Assembly (NCBI GenBank): GCA_949286645.1
Contig: CASEDN010000099.1
Coordinates: forward strand, 1-18,236
Direction: 5' to 3'
From: an uncultured bacterium
GTDB lineage: Bacteria; Bacillota_I; Bacilli_A; RF39; UBA660
Length of the DNA stretch: 18,236 nt
Translations under genes and position numbers: made by a program
The notes under the pieces: generated by a model
Told to the model about the DNA's origin: nothing
What the model saw: only the letters and a program-made list of their open reading frames with translations
Databases searched by the model: none
Part shown: positions 1 to 6,846 of the stretch, one piece after another
How positions within the stretch are numbered: position 1 is the first letter of the stretch
How the letters are laid out: each line of letters opens with the position of its first letter

Positions 1-197
1 ATTCTACTATGAAAATGAGAGTTCCTGGTGCTAAACAAGCTATTGATAAAATGAAATATGAAATAGCTAACGAATTTGGTGTTAATTTAGGACCAGATGC
101 TACTAGCCGTGCTAACGGTTCAGTTGGTGGTGAAATCACTAGACGTTTAGTACAAAATGGATTAAATCAAATTAGCGGAAGTTATACTAATAAATAA
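1..197 (+). CDS. alpha/beta-type small acid-soluble spore protein (5' end cut by window edge)
   Basis: DNA-binding protein that coats and protects spore DNA and is degraded at germination by the GPR protease. The visible product has the two family signatures: KYEIANEFGVNLGPDATSR, which includes the E-I-A-x-E GPR cleavage context, followed by NGSVGGEITRRLV. The reading frame stays open to the window's left edge. Family members usually have 5-12 residues before the VPGA segment (here MRVPGAKQA), and the ATG at position 9 has no visible SD, so the true start probably lies upstream. Stop is TAA, followed at once by an intrinsic terminator. Expected to be forespore (sigma-G) expressed from family knowledge; the promoter is outside the window. 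Family assignment is very secure; the exact start is not. Confidence 0.93.
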   Translation, partial: STMKMRVPGAKQAIDKMKYEIANEFGVNLGPDATSRANGSVGGEITRRLVQNGLNQISGSYTNK

Positions 198-213
198 GTA
201 AAATAACTTATTC

Positions 214-240
214 GATAGGCCTATAAAGCCTATCTTTTTA
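214..240 (+). terminator. intrinsic terminator of the SASP gene
   Basis: GATAGGC (214-220) pairs with GCCTATC (228-234) around a 7-nt loop and is followed by a T-run. A weaker AATAAGT/ACTTATT repeat lies just upstream (194-213). Confidence 0.85.
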
Positions 241-291
241 TTATAATCAATTTTAATTTTTCAGTTTAACAAATTAAAAAATAAAAAATAC

Positions 292-320
292 TGGATTAGT
301 TTTATATTATTTGTTATACT
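292..320 (+). promoter_or_regulatory. extended -10 promoter of the TasA-like gene
   Basis: TATACT at 315-320 is preceded by TGT (312-314), an extended -10 element. A weak -35 (TGGATT, 292-297) lies 17 nt upstream. The gene's SD starts about 12 nt downstream. Confidence 0.5.
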
Positions 321-347
321 AGACATAAAGATAAGGTGTTGATTATA

Positions 348-1034
348 ATGAAAAGATTTAATAGGAGAAAGAGAATAACAATAAACAATGAAACTAAAAA
401 AGAATTTAACTTTAAAGAAGTAGCACTAACTAAAATGGCTAAGAGACAATTATTAGTAACATTATTTTCAATATTAGGAGTAACAGTAATATCACTAGGT
501 AGTGCCTATGCAGTCTTCACCTCTGTATCCAAATCAGAAGATTATAATGTTATTAAAGTGGGAACATTAAATATAGATTATGGAGAAAGCAGTGATACAA
601 TAAACTTGAATGGCAGTTATCCAATGAGTGATGAGGAAGGATTAACATTAACTCCATATATATTTACCATAACAAATACAGGAACATTACCTGCTGATTA
701 TGAAATATATATAGAAGATGATCTAGATATAATAAATAGTCCATCAGAAAATTGTGCAAATAATCAATTGAATAAAGACTATATAAGATATAAACTGAAT
801 ACAGAAGAGCCAGCTAATCTTTCTTCTTTAGCTGATTCAAATTATAGAATTGCAACAGGAACATTAGCAGCAGAGGAAAGCAAAACATATACATTATATG
901 TATGGATTAGATCAGGAGTAGATAATGATGTGTTAAATAAACATTATCATGGTAAAATTGTAGTAAATGGAGTTAATACCATGGAAGAAGATGGTGAAAA
1001 TACTACTATGCTTGAAGAAAATTCTAGTAATTAA
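348..1034 (+). CDS. TasA/camelysin-like secreted protein with SipW-type signal peptide
   Basis: Predicted exported surface or matrix protein of 228 residues. The start is ATG 348, because AAGGTG (333-338) sits 9 nt before it; a GTG at 336 in the same frame overlaps that SD and is rejected. The N-terminus has a basic region of about 33 residues, a hydrophobic segment (QLLVTLFSILGVTVISLGSA), then AYAVFTS and, shortly after, VGTLNIDY. This matches the SipW-cognate pattern seen in TasA, TapA and camelysin precursors. The body contains an ITNTGTLPADYEIYI segment typical of the beta-sandwich of this group, and a very acidic tail. No sipW-like signal peptidase gene lies in the window. The long n-region before the signal is unusual. 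A role in fibres, biofilm or spore surface is inference. Confidence 0.7.
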   Translation: MKRFNRRKRITINNETKKEFNFKEVALTKMAKRQLLVTLFSILGVTVISLGSAYAVFTSVSKSEDYNVIKVGTLNIDYGESSDTINLNGSYPMSDEEGLTLTPYIFTITNTGTLPADYEIYIEDDLDIINSPSENCANNQLNKDYIRYKLNTEEPANLSSLADSNYRIATGTLAAEESKTYTLYVWIRSGVDNDVLNKHYHGKIVVNGVNTMEEDGENTTMLEENSSN

Positions 1035-1075
1035 TTTGAGATAATATTAAATTATTATATTTAACACAAATTTAT

Positions 1076-1102
1076 AATAAAGACTACTTTACTGTCTTTA
1101 TT
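1076..1102 (+). terminator. hairpin between TasA-like gene and ackA1, possible terminator
   Basis: AATAAAGAC (1076-1084) pairs perfectly with GTCTTTATT (1094-1102) around a 9-nt loop. The following T-run is poor, so it may be a weak terminator or a regulatory hairpin. Confidence 0.4.
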
Positions 1103-1118
1103 AATTCATAAAAAACAT

Positions 1119-1124
1119 TATAAT
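1119..1124 (+). promoter_or_regulatory. -10 box of ackA1
   Basis: Perfect TATAAT, 17 nt before the ackA1 ATG, with the GAGGAG SD in between. No good -35 is visible; the expected position falls in the right arm of the upstream hairpin. Confidence 0.35.
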
Positions 1125-1141
1125 TATGAGGAGAGATAAAA

Positions 1142-2326
1142 ATGTTATTGTTAGCTGTTAACTCTGGCAGTAGTACTTTAAAGTTTAGACTTTATGACAT
1201 GCCAAGTGAAAAAGTAATTACAAAAGGAAGTTTTGAACGTATTGGCTCTAATGATAGTGATTATACTATTAGAGTTAATGATGAAAAAATCTATAAGAAA
1301 GAGGAAATTGAAAATCATGAGAAAGCTGTTAATATCTTATTAACAGAACTTGTAGAAAAAGATATTGTTAAAAAACTAGATGATATTAAAGCAGTGGGAC
1401 ATCGTGTTGTTCATGGTGGCGTTTTATATTCTCATTCTGTTGTTATTACAGAAAGAGTCCTAGAAGAAATAGAGAAAATAAAAGATTTAGCACCACTTCA
1501 TAATCCAGCTGCTATCATAGGTATAAAAGCTTTTTCTAAAGCTATACCTAATGCTACTATGGTTGCATGCTTTGATACTGCATTTCATCAAACTATTGAA
1601 GAAAAAGAATTCTTATACTCAGTACCTTATGAATGGTATGTTAAATATGATGTTAGAAAATATGGGTTTCATGGACTATCTCATCAATATATAACTACTA
1701 GAATGAAGGAAATACTAGGGCATGATGATAATTTAATTATCTGTCATATCGGTAATGGTGCTAGTATATCTGCAGTTAAAGATGGTAAATGTATCGCTAC
1801 ATCTATGGGCTTTACCCCTAATGCTGGTATAATGATGGGTACTCGTAGCGGTGATATAGATTACAGTATTATAGGATATATTATGAAAAAAACAGCTCTT
1901 TCTTATGATAAAGTAGATAACCTATTAAATAAAAAGAGTGGCCTTGAAGGTATCGCTGGCATGAGTGATTTAAGAGATATAGACAGAGCATTTATTGCCA
2001 AAGATAGTAAAGTTGTTCTTGCTATAGATATGTATACTGAACGTATTGCTGAATATATTGCTAAATACTTCTTAAAACTAGGTAAAGTAGATGCTATCAT
2101 CTTTACAGCAGGCGGCGGCGAGAATGATCCTATTATTAGAAAAGAAGTTCTTAATAAATTAAAACCGCTTGGTGTAGAAGTTGATGAAAAACTAAATGAA
2201 GAAACAATTGTTAGAAAAGATAAAGAAGGCTTAATTACTACTAAAAAATCTTCTATTGCTAGTTATGTGTTAGCGACAGATGAAGAACTTGTAATTGCTA
2301 AAGATACATATAACTTATCTAAATAA
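1142..2326 (+). CDS. ackA: acetate kinase, copy 1 (divergent paralog)
   Basis: Cytosolic enzyme interconverting acetate + ATP and acetyl phosphate + ADP; with phosphotransacetylase (not in window) it yields ATP from acetyl-CoA. At 394 residues it is normal length. The ASKHA-fold and catalytic residues are visible: N7-S-G-S-S near the start, R88 in GHRVVHGG, H120 in APLHNP, D145 in FDTAFHQT, H177 in YGFHG, R235 in GTRSGD and the C-terminal TDEEL glutamate. Acetate-pocket residues known from the archaeal enzyme (Val93, Leu122, Phe179, Pro232) are kept as V90, L119, F176 and P226. Changes from consensus are GDIDY for GDIDP and FTAGGGENDP for FTAGxGENS. The SD is GAGGAG, and a strong terminator follows. 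A second acetate kinase lies 1.7 kb downstream. Function secure; why two copies exist is unknown. Confidence 0.95.
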   Translation: MLLLAVNSGSSTLKFRLYDMPSEKVITKGSFERIGSNDSDYTIRVNDEKIYKKEEIENHEKAVNILLTELVEKDIVKKLDDIKAVGHRVVHGGVLYSHSVVITERVLEEIEKIKDLAPLHNPAAIIGIKAFSKAIPNATMVACFDTAFHQTIEEKEFLYSVPYEWYVKYDVRKYGFHGLSHQYITTRMKEILGHDDNLIICHIGNGASISAVKDGKCIATSMGFTPNAGIMMGTRSGDIDYSIIGYIMKKTALSYDKVDNLLNKKSGLEGIAGMSDLRDIDRAFIAKDSKVVLAIDMYTERIAEYIAKYFLKLGKVDAIIFTAGGGENDPIIRKEVLNKLKPLGVEVDEKLNEETIVRKDKEGLITTKKSSIASYVLATDEELVIAKDTYNLSK

Positions 2327-2332
2327 TAAAGT

Positions 2333-2360
2333 AACTTGCTTATATAGCAAGTTCTTTTTA
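2333..2360 (+). terminator. intrinsic terminator of ackA1
   Basis: AACTTGC (2333-2339) pairs with GCAAGTT (2347-2353) around a 7-nt loop, followed by CTTTTTA. Confidence 0.88.
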
Positions 2361-2363
2361 TTA

Positions 2364-2426
2364 TAACGAATTTTCGTAATCTGTCTTATAAAATAAAAGT
2401 CTCATTTGATTTACGAAAACTTGTAA
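2364..2426. repeat. duplicated 16-nt element in inverted orientation (candidate operators)
   Basis: The minus-strand copy at 2379-2364 reads TTACGAAAATTCGTTA and the plus-strand copy at 2411-2426 reads TTACGAAAACTTGTAA: 13 of 16 identical, the first nine perfectly. Each is itself partly palindromic. They lie between the ackA1 terminator and the -35 of the ORF6N gene, where a regulator could bind. This, the palindrome at 2484 and the promoter account for the 198-nt gap; no gene is seen in it. Confidence 0.45.
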
Positions 2427-2447
2427 CATATTTTTAACATTATTTGT

Positions 2448-2476
2448 TTGACTTTCGAACATAAATACTATAGAGT
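2448..2476 (+). promoter_or_regulatory. predicted promoter of the ORF6N/RhuM pair
   Basis: TTGACT (2448-2453), 17-nt spacer, TAGAGT (2471-2476). The -35 is good and the -10 matches 4 of 6. It lies just upstream of a perfect palindrome. Confidence 0.4.
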
Positions 2477-2483
2477 AATAACC

Positions 2484-2497
2484 AATAACTAGTTATT
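2484..2497. promoter_or_regulatory. perfect 14-bp palindrome, candidate operator
   Basis: AATAACTAGTTATT sits between the predicted -10 and the SD (GGAGG at 2512-2516) of the ORF6N gene. This is a typical place for a repressor to block transcription start or elongation. Too AT-rich and short to act as a terminator. Confidence 0.45.
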
Positions 2498-2524
2498 TAA
2501 AATATGCTTTTGGAGGATTAGTAA

Positions 2525-3007
2525 ATGAATGAAGTTGTTACAAAAGAAGATATTAAAATAGAGGATATGATTTATGAAATAAGAGGTAAGCAAGTAATGT
2601 TGGATAGTGACTTGGCAAGGATTTATGAGACAGAAACAAGAAGAATAAATGAAGCAGTATATAGAAATAAAGTAAAGTTTTCAGAGAGATTAAGTTGGAT
2701 ATTAGATAATAATGATCTTGAAATCTTGAAGTCGCAAATTGCGATCTCAAATTTAAACGAGCATGGAAGTAGAAGATATAATATAAGAGTCTTTACAGAA
2801 GAAGGGGTTTTGCTTTTAGTGACAATACTTAAAACTAAAGTTGCAACAGAAGTTAGTATAAAAATAATAAATGCTTTCGTAGTGATGAGAAAATATATAT
2901 CATATAATTTACTTGAACAAAAATACATAAATAACTTAGTATTAGAACATGATAAGAGAATTAAAGCCTTAGAAGCTTCACTTAAAAAACTAATAGAAAA
3001 AAATTAA
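2525..3007 (+). CDS. ORF6N domain-containing protein (phage antirepressor-like)
   Basis: A 160-residue protein with an ORF6N DNA-binding domain, found in phage antirepressor-type proteins and on mobile DNA. The hallmark order is visible: IRGKQVMLDSDLARIYETETRRINEAVYRN (about residues 19-48), SQIAIS at 70-75, then YNIRVFTEEGVLLLVTILKT and INAFVVMRKY. A lysine-rich coiled stretch ends the protein (about 125-160). The ATG follows GGAGG with good spacing. It is followed after 35 nt by the RhuM-Fic gene, whose family often accompanies it, suggesting one small operon. A 13-bp palindrome is embedded in codons 70-74. Actual targets are unknown; no phage structural gene is nearby. Confidence 0.88.
   Translation: MNEVVTKEDIKIEDMIYEIRGKQVMLDSDLARIYETETRRINEAVYRNKVKFSERLSWILDNNDLEILKSQIAISNLNEHGSRRYNIRVFTEEGVLLLVTILKTKVATEVSIKIINAFVVMRKYISYNLLEQKYINNLVLEHDKRIKALEASLKKLIEKN
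2732..2744. repeat. palindrome inside the ORF6N coding sequence
   Basis: TCGCAAATTGCGA, perfect around a central A, encoding the SQIA segment (residues 70-73). It shares its half-site with the palindrome in the next gene. Confidence 0.6.
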
Positions 3008-3042
3008 CAAATAAAATAAAGAAAATAGAGGAGGATTAAGAA

Positions 3043-3996
3043 ATGAAAAATGAAATTGTTATCTTTGATAATCAAAATGTAAAATTAGAAGTAAATATGA
3101 AAGATGAGACTGTTTGGTTAAATACAGAACAAATGGCTAAATTGTTTGACAGAGATTATAAAACTATAAGGAAACATATTAATAATGCTTTAGAAGAAGA
3201 ATTAAAAGGAGAAGTGGTTGTCGCAAAATTTGCGAATACCACTAAGCATGGTGCCTTAGAAGATAAAACACAAACTCATATAGTTGATTATTATAATTTA
3301 GATGTAATAATAAGTGTTGGTTATCGTGTTAAGTCAAAAAATGGTGTTGCCTTTAGAAAATGGGCTAATAAAATATTAAAAGATTATCTAATTAAAGGTT
3401 ATGCCGTTAATGAAAAAAGACTTAAAGCTCTAGAAAAAACTATTGAATTAATAGATATTGCAAATAGATTAGATGATAGACTTGAAATCATTGATGCTAA
3501 AAGTGTTTTAAAAGTAATAACATCATATACTAAAGCTTTAGACTTATTAGACGATTATGACCATAAAACTATGAAAAAGAAAGGTACTAATAAGAGTTTA
3601 AAGAAAATAGAGTATGAAGAGTGTATGAATGTAATAAACACTCTAAAGCTTAATGAAAATAGTGATATATTTGCTTTAGAACGAGATTATGGTTTTAAGA
3701 CTATTATAGATTCTATTTATCAGACTTTTTATGGAGAATAATTATATAAAACTACTGAAGAAAAAGCTGCTAACTTCTTATATCTGACAGTTAAAAATCA
3801 TGCCTTTATAGATGGTAACAAACGTATAGCAGCAACTATGTTTATCTACTTTCTAAACTACTATAATATGCTCTATAAAGATAATGCTCTTGTAATTGAT
3901 AATAACACTTTAACTGCCTTAACTCTTTTAATAGCAGAATCAAATCCTAAAGAAAAGGATTTAATAACTGCACTTATTATGAACTTTCTTGCCTAA
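3043..3996 (+). pseudogene. RhuM-Fic/Doc fusion gene interrupted by an in-frame TAA
   Basis: The intact frame would encode 317 residues. The first 232 form a RhuM-type domain: DETVWLNTEQMAKLF at 21-35, then VDYYNLDVIISVGYRVKS, FRKWANKILKDYLIKGY and a helical linker. The open frame stops at TAA 3739-3741 after IYQTFYGE. The same frame then continues without further stops to 3996 with LYKTTEEKAANFLYL, the Fic/Doc motif HAFIDGNKR (codons 253-261) and IAESNPKEKD, which are the normal C-terminal parts of RhuM-Fic proteins. A single base change (GAA or AAA to TAA) explains it. Read as written, a 232-residue RhuM-only product (3043-3741) would be made, lacking the AMP- or phosphate-transfer site. 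The SD is GGAGG. A sequencing error cannot be excluded. Confidence 0.85.
3221..3235. repeat. palindrome inside the RhuM coding sequence
   Basis: TCGCAAAATTTGCGA, a perfect 15-bp palindrome around a central A, covering codons 60-65 (VAKFAN). Same half-site as the 13-bp palindrome at 2732-2744 in the ORF6N gene. Confidence 0.6.
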
Positions 3997-4000
3997 TACT

Positions 4001-4028
4001 TTGAAAAAATCCTAATCTATAGTATAAT
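4001..4028 (+). promoter_or_regulatory. promoter of the ackA2-nrnA-engB operon
   Basis: TTGAAA (4001-4006), 16-nt spacer, TATAAT (4023-4028). It begins 5 nt after the end of the RhuM-Fic frame and 32 nt before the ATG, so ackA2 is transcribed independently of the accessory pair. Confidence 0.6.
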
Positions 4029-4059
4029 ACTAGTAGATTTAAAGAAAGAAGGAATATAT

Positions 4060-5253
4060 ATGAAAATAATATCTATTAATGCAGGAAGTAGTTCTTTGAA
4101 GTTTAGTCTTTTCAATATGGACGATAAAAAAGTAATTGCCAGTGGACTATTTGAACGTATTGGTATAGATGGTAGTAGTTATACTATTAAATATAACGGA
4201 GAAAAAATTAAAACAGAAGCAGAACTAGCAACTCATACTGATGCTGTTAAAATTTTACTTGATAAATTAGTTACTCTTAATATTATTAAATCACTTGATG
4301 AAATTGATGGTGTAGGACATCGTTTAGTTCATGGTAAAGATAAGTATAAAGAGTCATGCTTAATAACAGATGAAGTAGTTAATGACTTAATCGCCTTTAA
4401 AGACTTTGCTCCTCTTCATAATCCTGCTAATGTACTAGGAATAGAAGCATTTAGAGAAGTATTACCAAATGTTCCTATGGTAGGAGTATTTGATACAGCT
4501 TTTCATCAAACTATGGATGAAGAAGCCTATCTATATCCTGTACCATACTCTTGGTATAAAGAACATGGTGTTAGAAAATATGGTTTTCATGGCACAAGTC
4601 ATAGATATATCGCTAAAACCATCAGTGAAAAACTTGGTAGAGATGATTTAAGAATAATTAGTTGCCATGTTGGTAATGGTGGTTCTATTACTGCAATTAA
4701 AGATGGTAAGTGTGTTGACACTTCAATGGGATTCACACCTTTAGCAGGTATAATGATGGGAACAAGAAGTGGTGATGTTGATCCTTCTATTATTACCTAT
4801 GTTATGGAGCAAGAAGGATTAAATGCTAAGGAAGTAATAGATGATTTAAATAAAAAATCAGGATTACTTGGACTTAGTGAAATAAGTAGTGATATGAGAG
4901 ATATAGTAAGTGCTATGGATAGTGAAGATGAAGAAGAAAAGAAAGCTAAAGCAAGACGTGCCTTCCTTAAATACACAAGAACTGTTACTAACTATATCGC
5001 AGAGTATTATGTCATACTAGGAGGAGCTGATGTTATCTGCTTTACTGCAGGACTTGGGGAAAATAGTGAACCATTTAGAAAGAAAGTTTGTGAGAACTTA
5101 GCATGCCTTGGTGTAAAACTAGATAGTGAAGCTAACAAAGTAATGGGAGAATTTAAAAAGATTAGTAGTGATGATTCTGCTATTCCTGTTTATGTAGTTC
5201 CGACAGATGAAGAGCTTATGATTGCTCTAGATACCCTTAAATTAATTAGTTAG
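4060..5253 (+). CDS. ackA: acetate kinase, copy 2
   Basis: Acetate + ATP to acetyl phosphate + ADP, reversible, cytosolic. The 397 residues follow the family consensus more closely than copy 1: INAGSSSLKF (N7), R88 in GHRLVHG, H120, D145 in FDTAFHQT, H177 in YGFHGTSHRY, GFTPLAGIMMGTRSGDVDPS, FTAGLGENS and a C-terminal TDEEL. Pocket residues equivalent to V90, L119, F176 and P227 are present. The SD is GAAGGA and the stop is TAG. The next gene starts within a few nucleotides and engB overlaps that one, so ackA2 probably leads an operon with nrnA and engB. This is the likelier housekeeping AckA; copy 1 may be conditional (inference). Confidence 0.96.
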   Translation: MKIISINAGSSSLKFSLFNMDDKKVIASGLFERIGIDGSSYTIKYNGEKIKTEAELATHTDAVKILLDKLVTLNIIKSLDEIDGVGHRLVHGKDKYKESCLITDEVVNDLIAFKDFAPLHNPANVLGIEAFREVLPNVPMVGVFDTAFHQTMDEEAYLYPVPYSWYKEHGVRKYGFHGTSHRYIAKTISEKLGRDDLRIISCHVGNGGSITAIKDGKCVDTSMGFTPLAGIMMGTRSGDVDPSIITYVMEQEGLNAKEVIDDLNKKSGLLGLSEISSDMRDIVSAMDSEDEEEKKAKARRAFLKYTRTVTNYIAEYYVILGGADVICFTAGLGENSEPFRKKVCENLACLGVKLDSEANKVMGEFKKISSDDSAIPVYVVPTDEELMIALDTLKLIS

Positions 5254-5266
5254 ATTGGATGAAGTT

Positions 5267-6232
5267 ATGTTTAAAAAAATATATAAAGAGATAAAAAAAT
5301 ATAATACAATTGTAATTGCAAGACATATAGGAGTAGATCCTGATGCCCTAGCGAGTCAGCTTGCCTTAAAAGAATCTATTAAATTAACATTTCCTAATAA
5401 GAATGTTTATGCGGTAGGTAATGGTTCTTCAAAGTTTTCCTATATGGGAAAATTAGATAAATTAGAAGACTTTGATAACTTTCTTCTAATAGTTTTAGAT
5501 ACCCCAGATAAAAAAAGAATAGACTATAAAGATTATAGTAAAGCAAGTATGACTATTAAAATAGACCATCATCCTTTTATAGAAGATTTTGGTGGTCTAG
5601 AATACATAGATGATAGTGCTAGCAGTACATCTGAAATTCTAATGGAACTATTACTTAAGACTAAGTTAAAATGTAATGGAGAAATAGCAAAACTTTTATA
5701 CTATGGACTAGTATCAGACTCAAATAGATTCCTATTTGATAGTTCTACCTCTAAAACTTTTAATCTTGTAAGTACATATTTATCTAAATATCCCCTTAAA
5801 CTATCAGATATTTATACAAATCTATATTTAAGACCTTTAAAAGAAGTAAGATTAGAAGGATATATCTCTTTAAATATGAAAGTAACAGAAAATGGTGTTG
5901 CCTATATTATCTTAACTAATGACATTATTACTAAGTTTAAAGCCGATAGTGCCTCAGCAGGTAATATGATTAATAACTTTAACTTTATAGATGAAGTCTT
6001 AGTTTGGATTATCGTAACCGAAGATGTTAAAAATAATAATGTTCGTGTCAATATTAGAAGTAGAGGACCAGAGATTAATAAAATCGCCGAAAAATATAAT
6101 GGAGGAGGTCACCCACAAGCAAGTGGTGCAAGACTATCATCAATTGATGAAGCCGAAGCCTTAATCTCTGATATTGATTATGCAACAGAAAACTATATAA
6201 AGAAAGAGATGAGTAAACATGAAAATAACTAG
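5267..6232 (+). CDS. DHH/DHHA1 phosphoesterase, NrnA-type oligoribonuclease/pAp phosphatase
   Basis: About 321 residues. Members of this group degrade short RNA oligonucleotides and dephosphorylate pAp using Mn2+. Motifs in order: ARHIGVDPDALAS (about 18-30), LDTPDKKRID, the name-giving DHH within IDHHPFIEDFG (100-102), SASSTSEIL, LVSDSNRFLF, and C-terminal DHHA1 with GGGHPQASGA. ATG 5267 is preferred because GGATGA lies just before it; an in-frame TTG at 5255 would add four residues but has no SD. The gene begins 13 nt after the ackA2 stop and its end overlaps engB by 14 nt, so it is translated within the ackA2 operon. Family secure; NrnA versus other DHH enzymes (GdpP, RecJ) is judged from length and lack of extra domains. 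Confidence 0.88.
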   Translation: MFKKIYKEIKKYNTIVIARHIGVDPDALASQLALKESIKLTFPNKNVYAVGNGSSKFSYMGKLDKLEDFDNFLLIVLDTPDKKRIDYKDYSKASMTIKIDHHPFIEDFGGLEYIDDSASSTSEILMELLLKTKLKCNGEIAKLLYYGLVSDSNRFLFDSSTSKTFNLVSTYLSKYPLKLSDIYTNLYLRPLKEVRLEGYISLNMKVTENGVAYIILTNDIITKFKADSASAGNMINNFNFIDEVLVWIIVTEDVKNNNVRVNIRSRGPEINKIAEKYNGGGHPQASGARLSSIDEAEALISDIDYATENYIKKEMSKHENN

Positions 6233-6812
6233 TGCCGAACTTAAGATTATGGCTACCCGTCGTAGTCAATATCCTGAAGATATGAAAAGCGAATTCCTTT
6301 TAGTAGGACGTAGTAATGTTGGTAAAAGTAGCTTTATCAATACACTTTTAGGAAGAAAAAACCTTGCTAGAACTTCATCTCATCCTGGAAAAACCCAAAC
6401 CCTTAACTTCTATGAAGTAAATAAAGAGTTCTATCTAATAGATGTACCAGGTTATGGTTATGCCGAAGTAAGTAAAAAAAGAAGAGAAAAATTTGGTAAA
6501 ATGATAGAAGAATATTTAGAGACTAGAAAACAGTTAAAAAGAGTCTTTATGATTGTAGATTTTCGTCATAAACCAACTGAAGATGATGTCTTGATGTATA
6601 ACTTCTTAAAATACTATAACCTTCCTGTAACTATAGTAGCGACTAAAGCAGATAAAATAGGAGCAAGTAAAAAAGATAAATGTAAAAAACAGATTACTGA
6701 TACCCTTGATTTAGTAGTAGGAGATGATTTAGTCATTTTCTCAAGTGTAACTAAAGAAGGAAAAGATAAAATAATAAAAACAATAGAAGACTTAAGCGTC
6801 GACACGATTTAA
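6219..6812 (+). CDS. engB: ribosome biogenesis GTP-binding protein EngB (YihA/YsxC)
   Basis: A 197-residue GTPase needed for late assembly of the large ribosomal subunit. G motifs are all visible: G1 GRSNVGKS (30-37), a switch I threonine in HPGKTQTLNFY, G3 DVPG (75-78) with GYGYAEV after it, G4 TKAD (142-145) and G5 SSVTKEG (about 175-181). This is the full family length. The start ATG is inside the end of the DHH gene (14-nt overlap), indicating translational coupling. The last eight codons form the left arm and loop of the terminator. Confidence 0.95.
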   Translation: MKITSAELKIMATRRSQYPEDMKSEFLLVGRSNVGKSSFINTLLGRKNLARTSSHPGKTQTLNFYEVNKEFYLIDVPGYGYAEVSKKRREKFGKMIEEYLETRKQLKRVFMIVDFRHKPTEDDVLMYNFLKYYNLPVTIVATKADKIGASKKDKCKKQITDTLDLVVGDDLVIFSSVTKEGKDKIIKTIEDLSVDTI

Positions 6813-6821
6813 GTCTTTTTT
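6787..6821 (+). terminator. intrinsic terminator overlapping the engB 3' end
   Basis: AAGACTTAA (6787-6795) pairs with TTAAGTCTT (6809-6817), continuing into TTTTTT. The engB stop codon (6810-6812) lies in the right arm, so terminating structure and coding sequence share bases. Confidence 0.82.
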
Positions 6822-6846
6822 CATACTCTATAATAGGTGAAGTTTC

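Noticed and set aside
336..347. GTG at 336 as start of the TasA-like gene
   Set aside because: The codon is part of the AAGGTG SD that serves ATG 348.
1903..2100. A 65-codon minus-strand frame inside ackA1
   Set aside because: Lies wholly opposite conserved acetate kinase sequence with no SD or family signal.
2623..2928. A 101-codon minus-strand frame opposite the ORF6N gene
   Set aside because: Hydrophobic low-complexity antisense translation, no SD, no recognisable domain; the plus-strand frame has a clear ORF6N signature.
3739..3741. Codon reassignment explaining the in-frame TAA
   Set aside because: TAA ends most genes here, TAG and TGA also end genes and Trp is TGG, so the standard code applies.
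6829..6834. TATAAT ahead of the 135-residue hypothetical gene as its promoter
   Set aside because: No -35 at a usable distance, and transcription would start at or after the SD.
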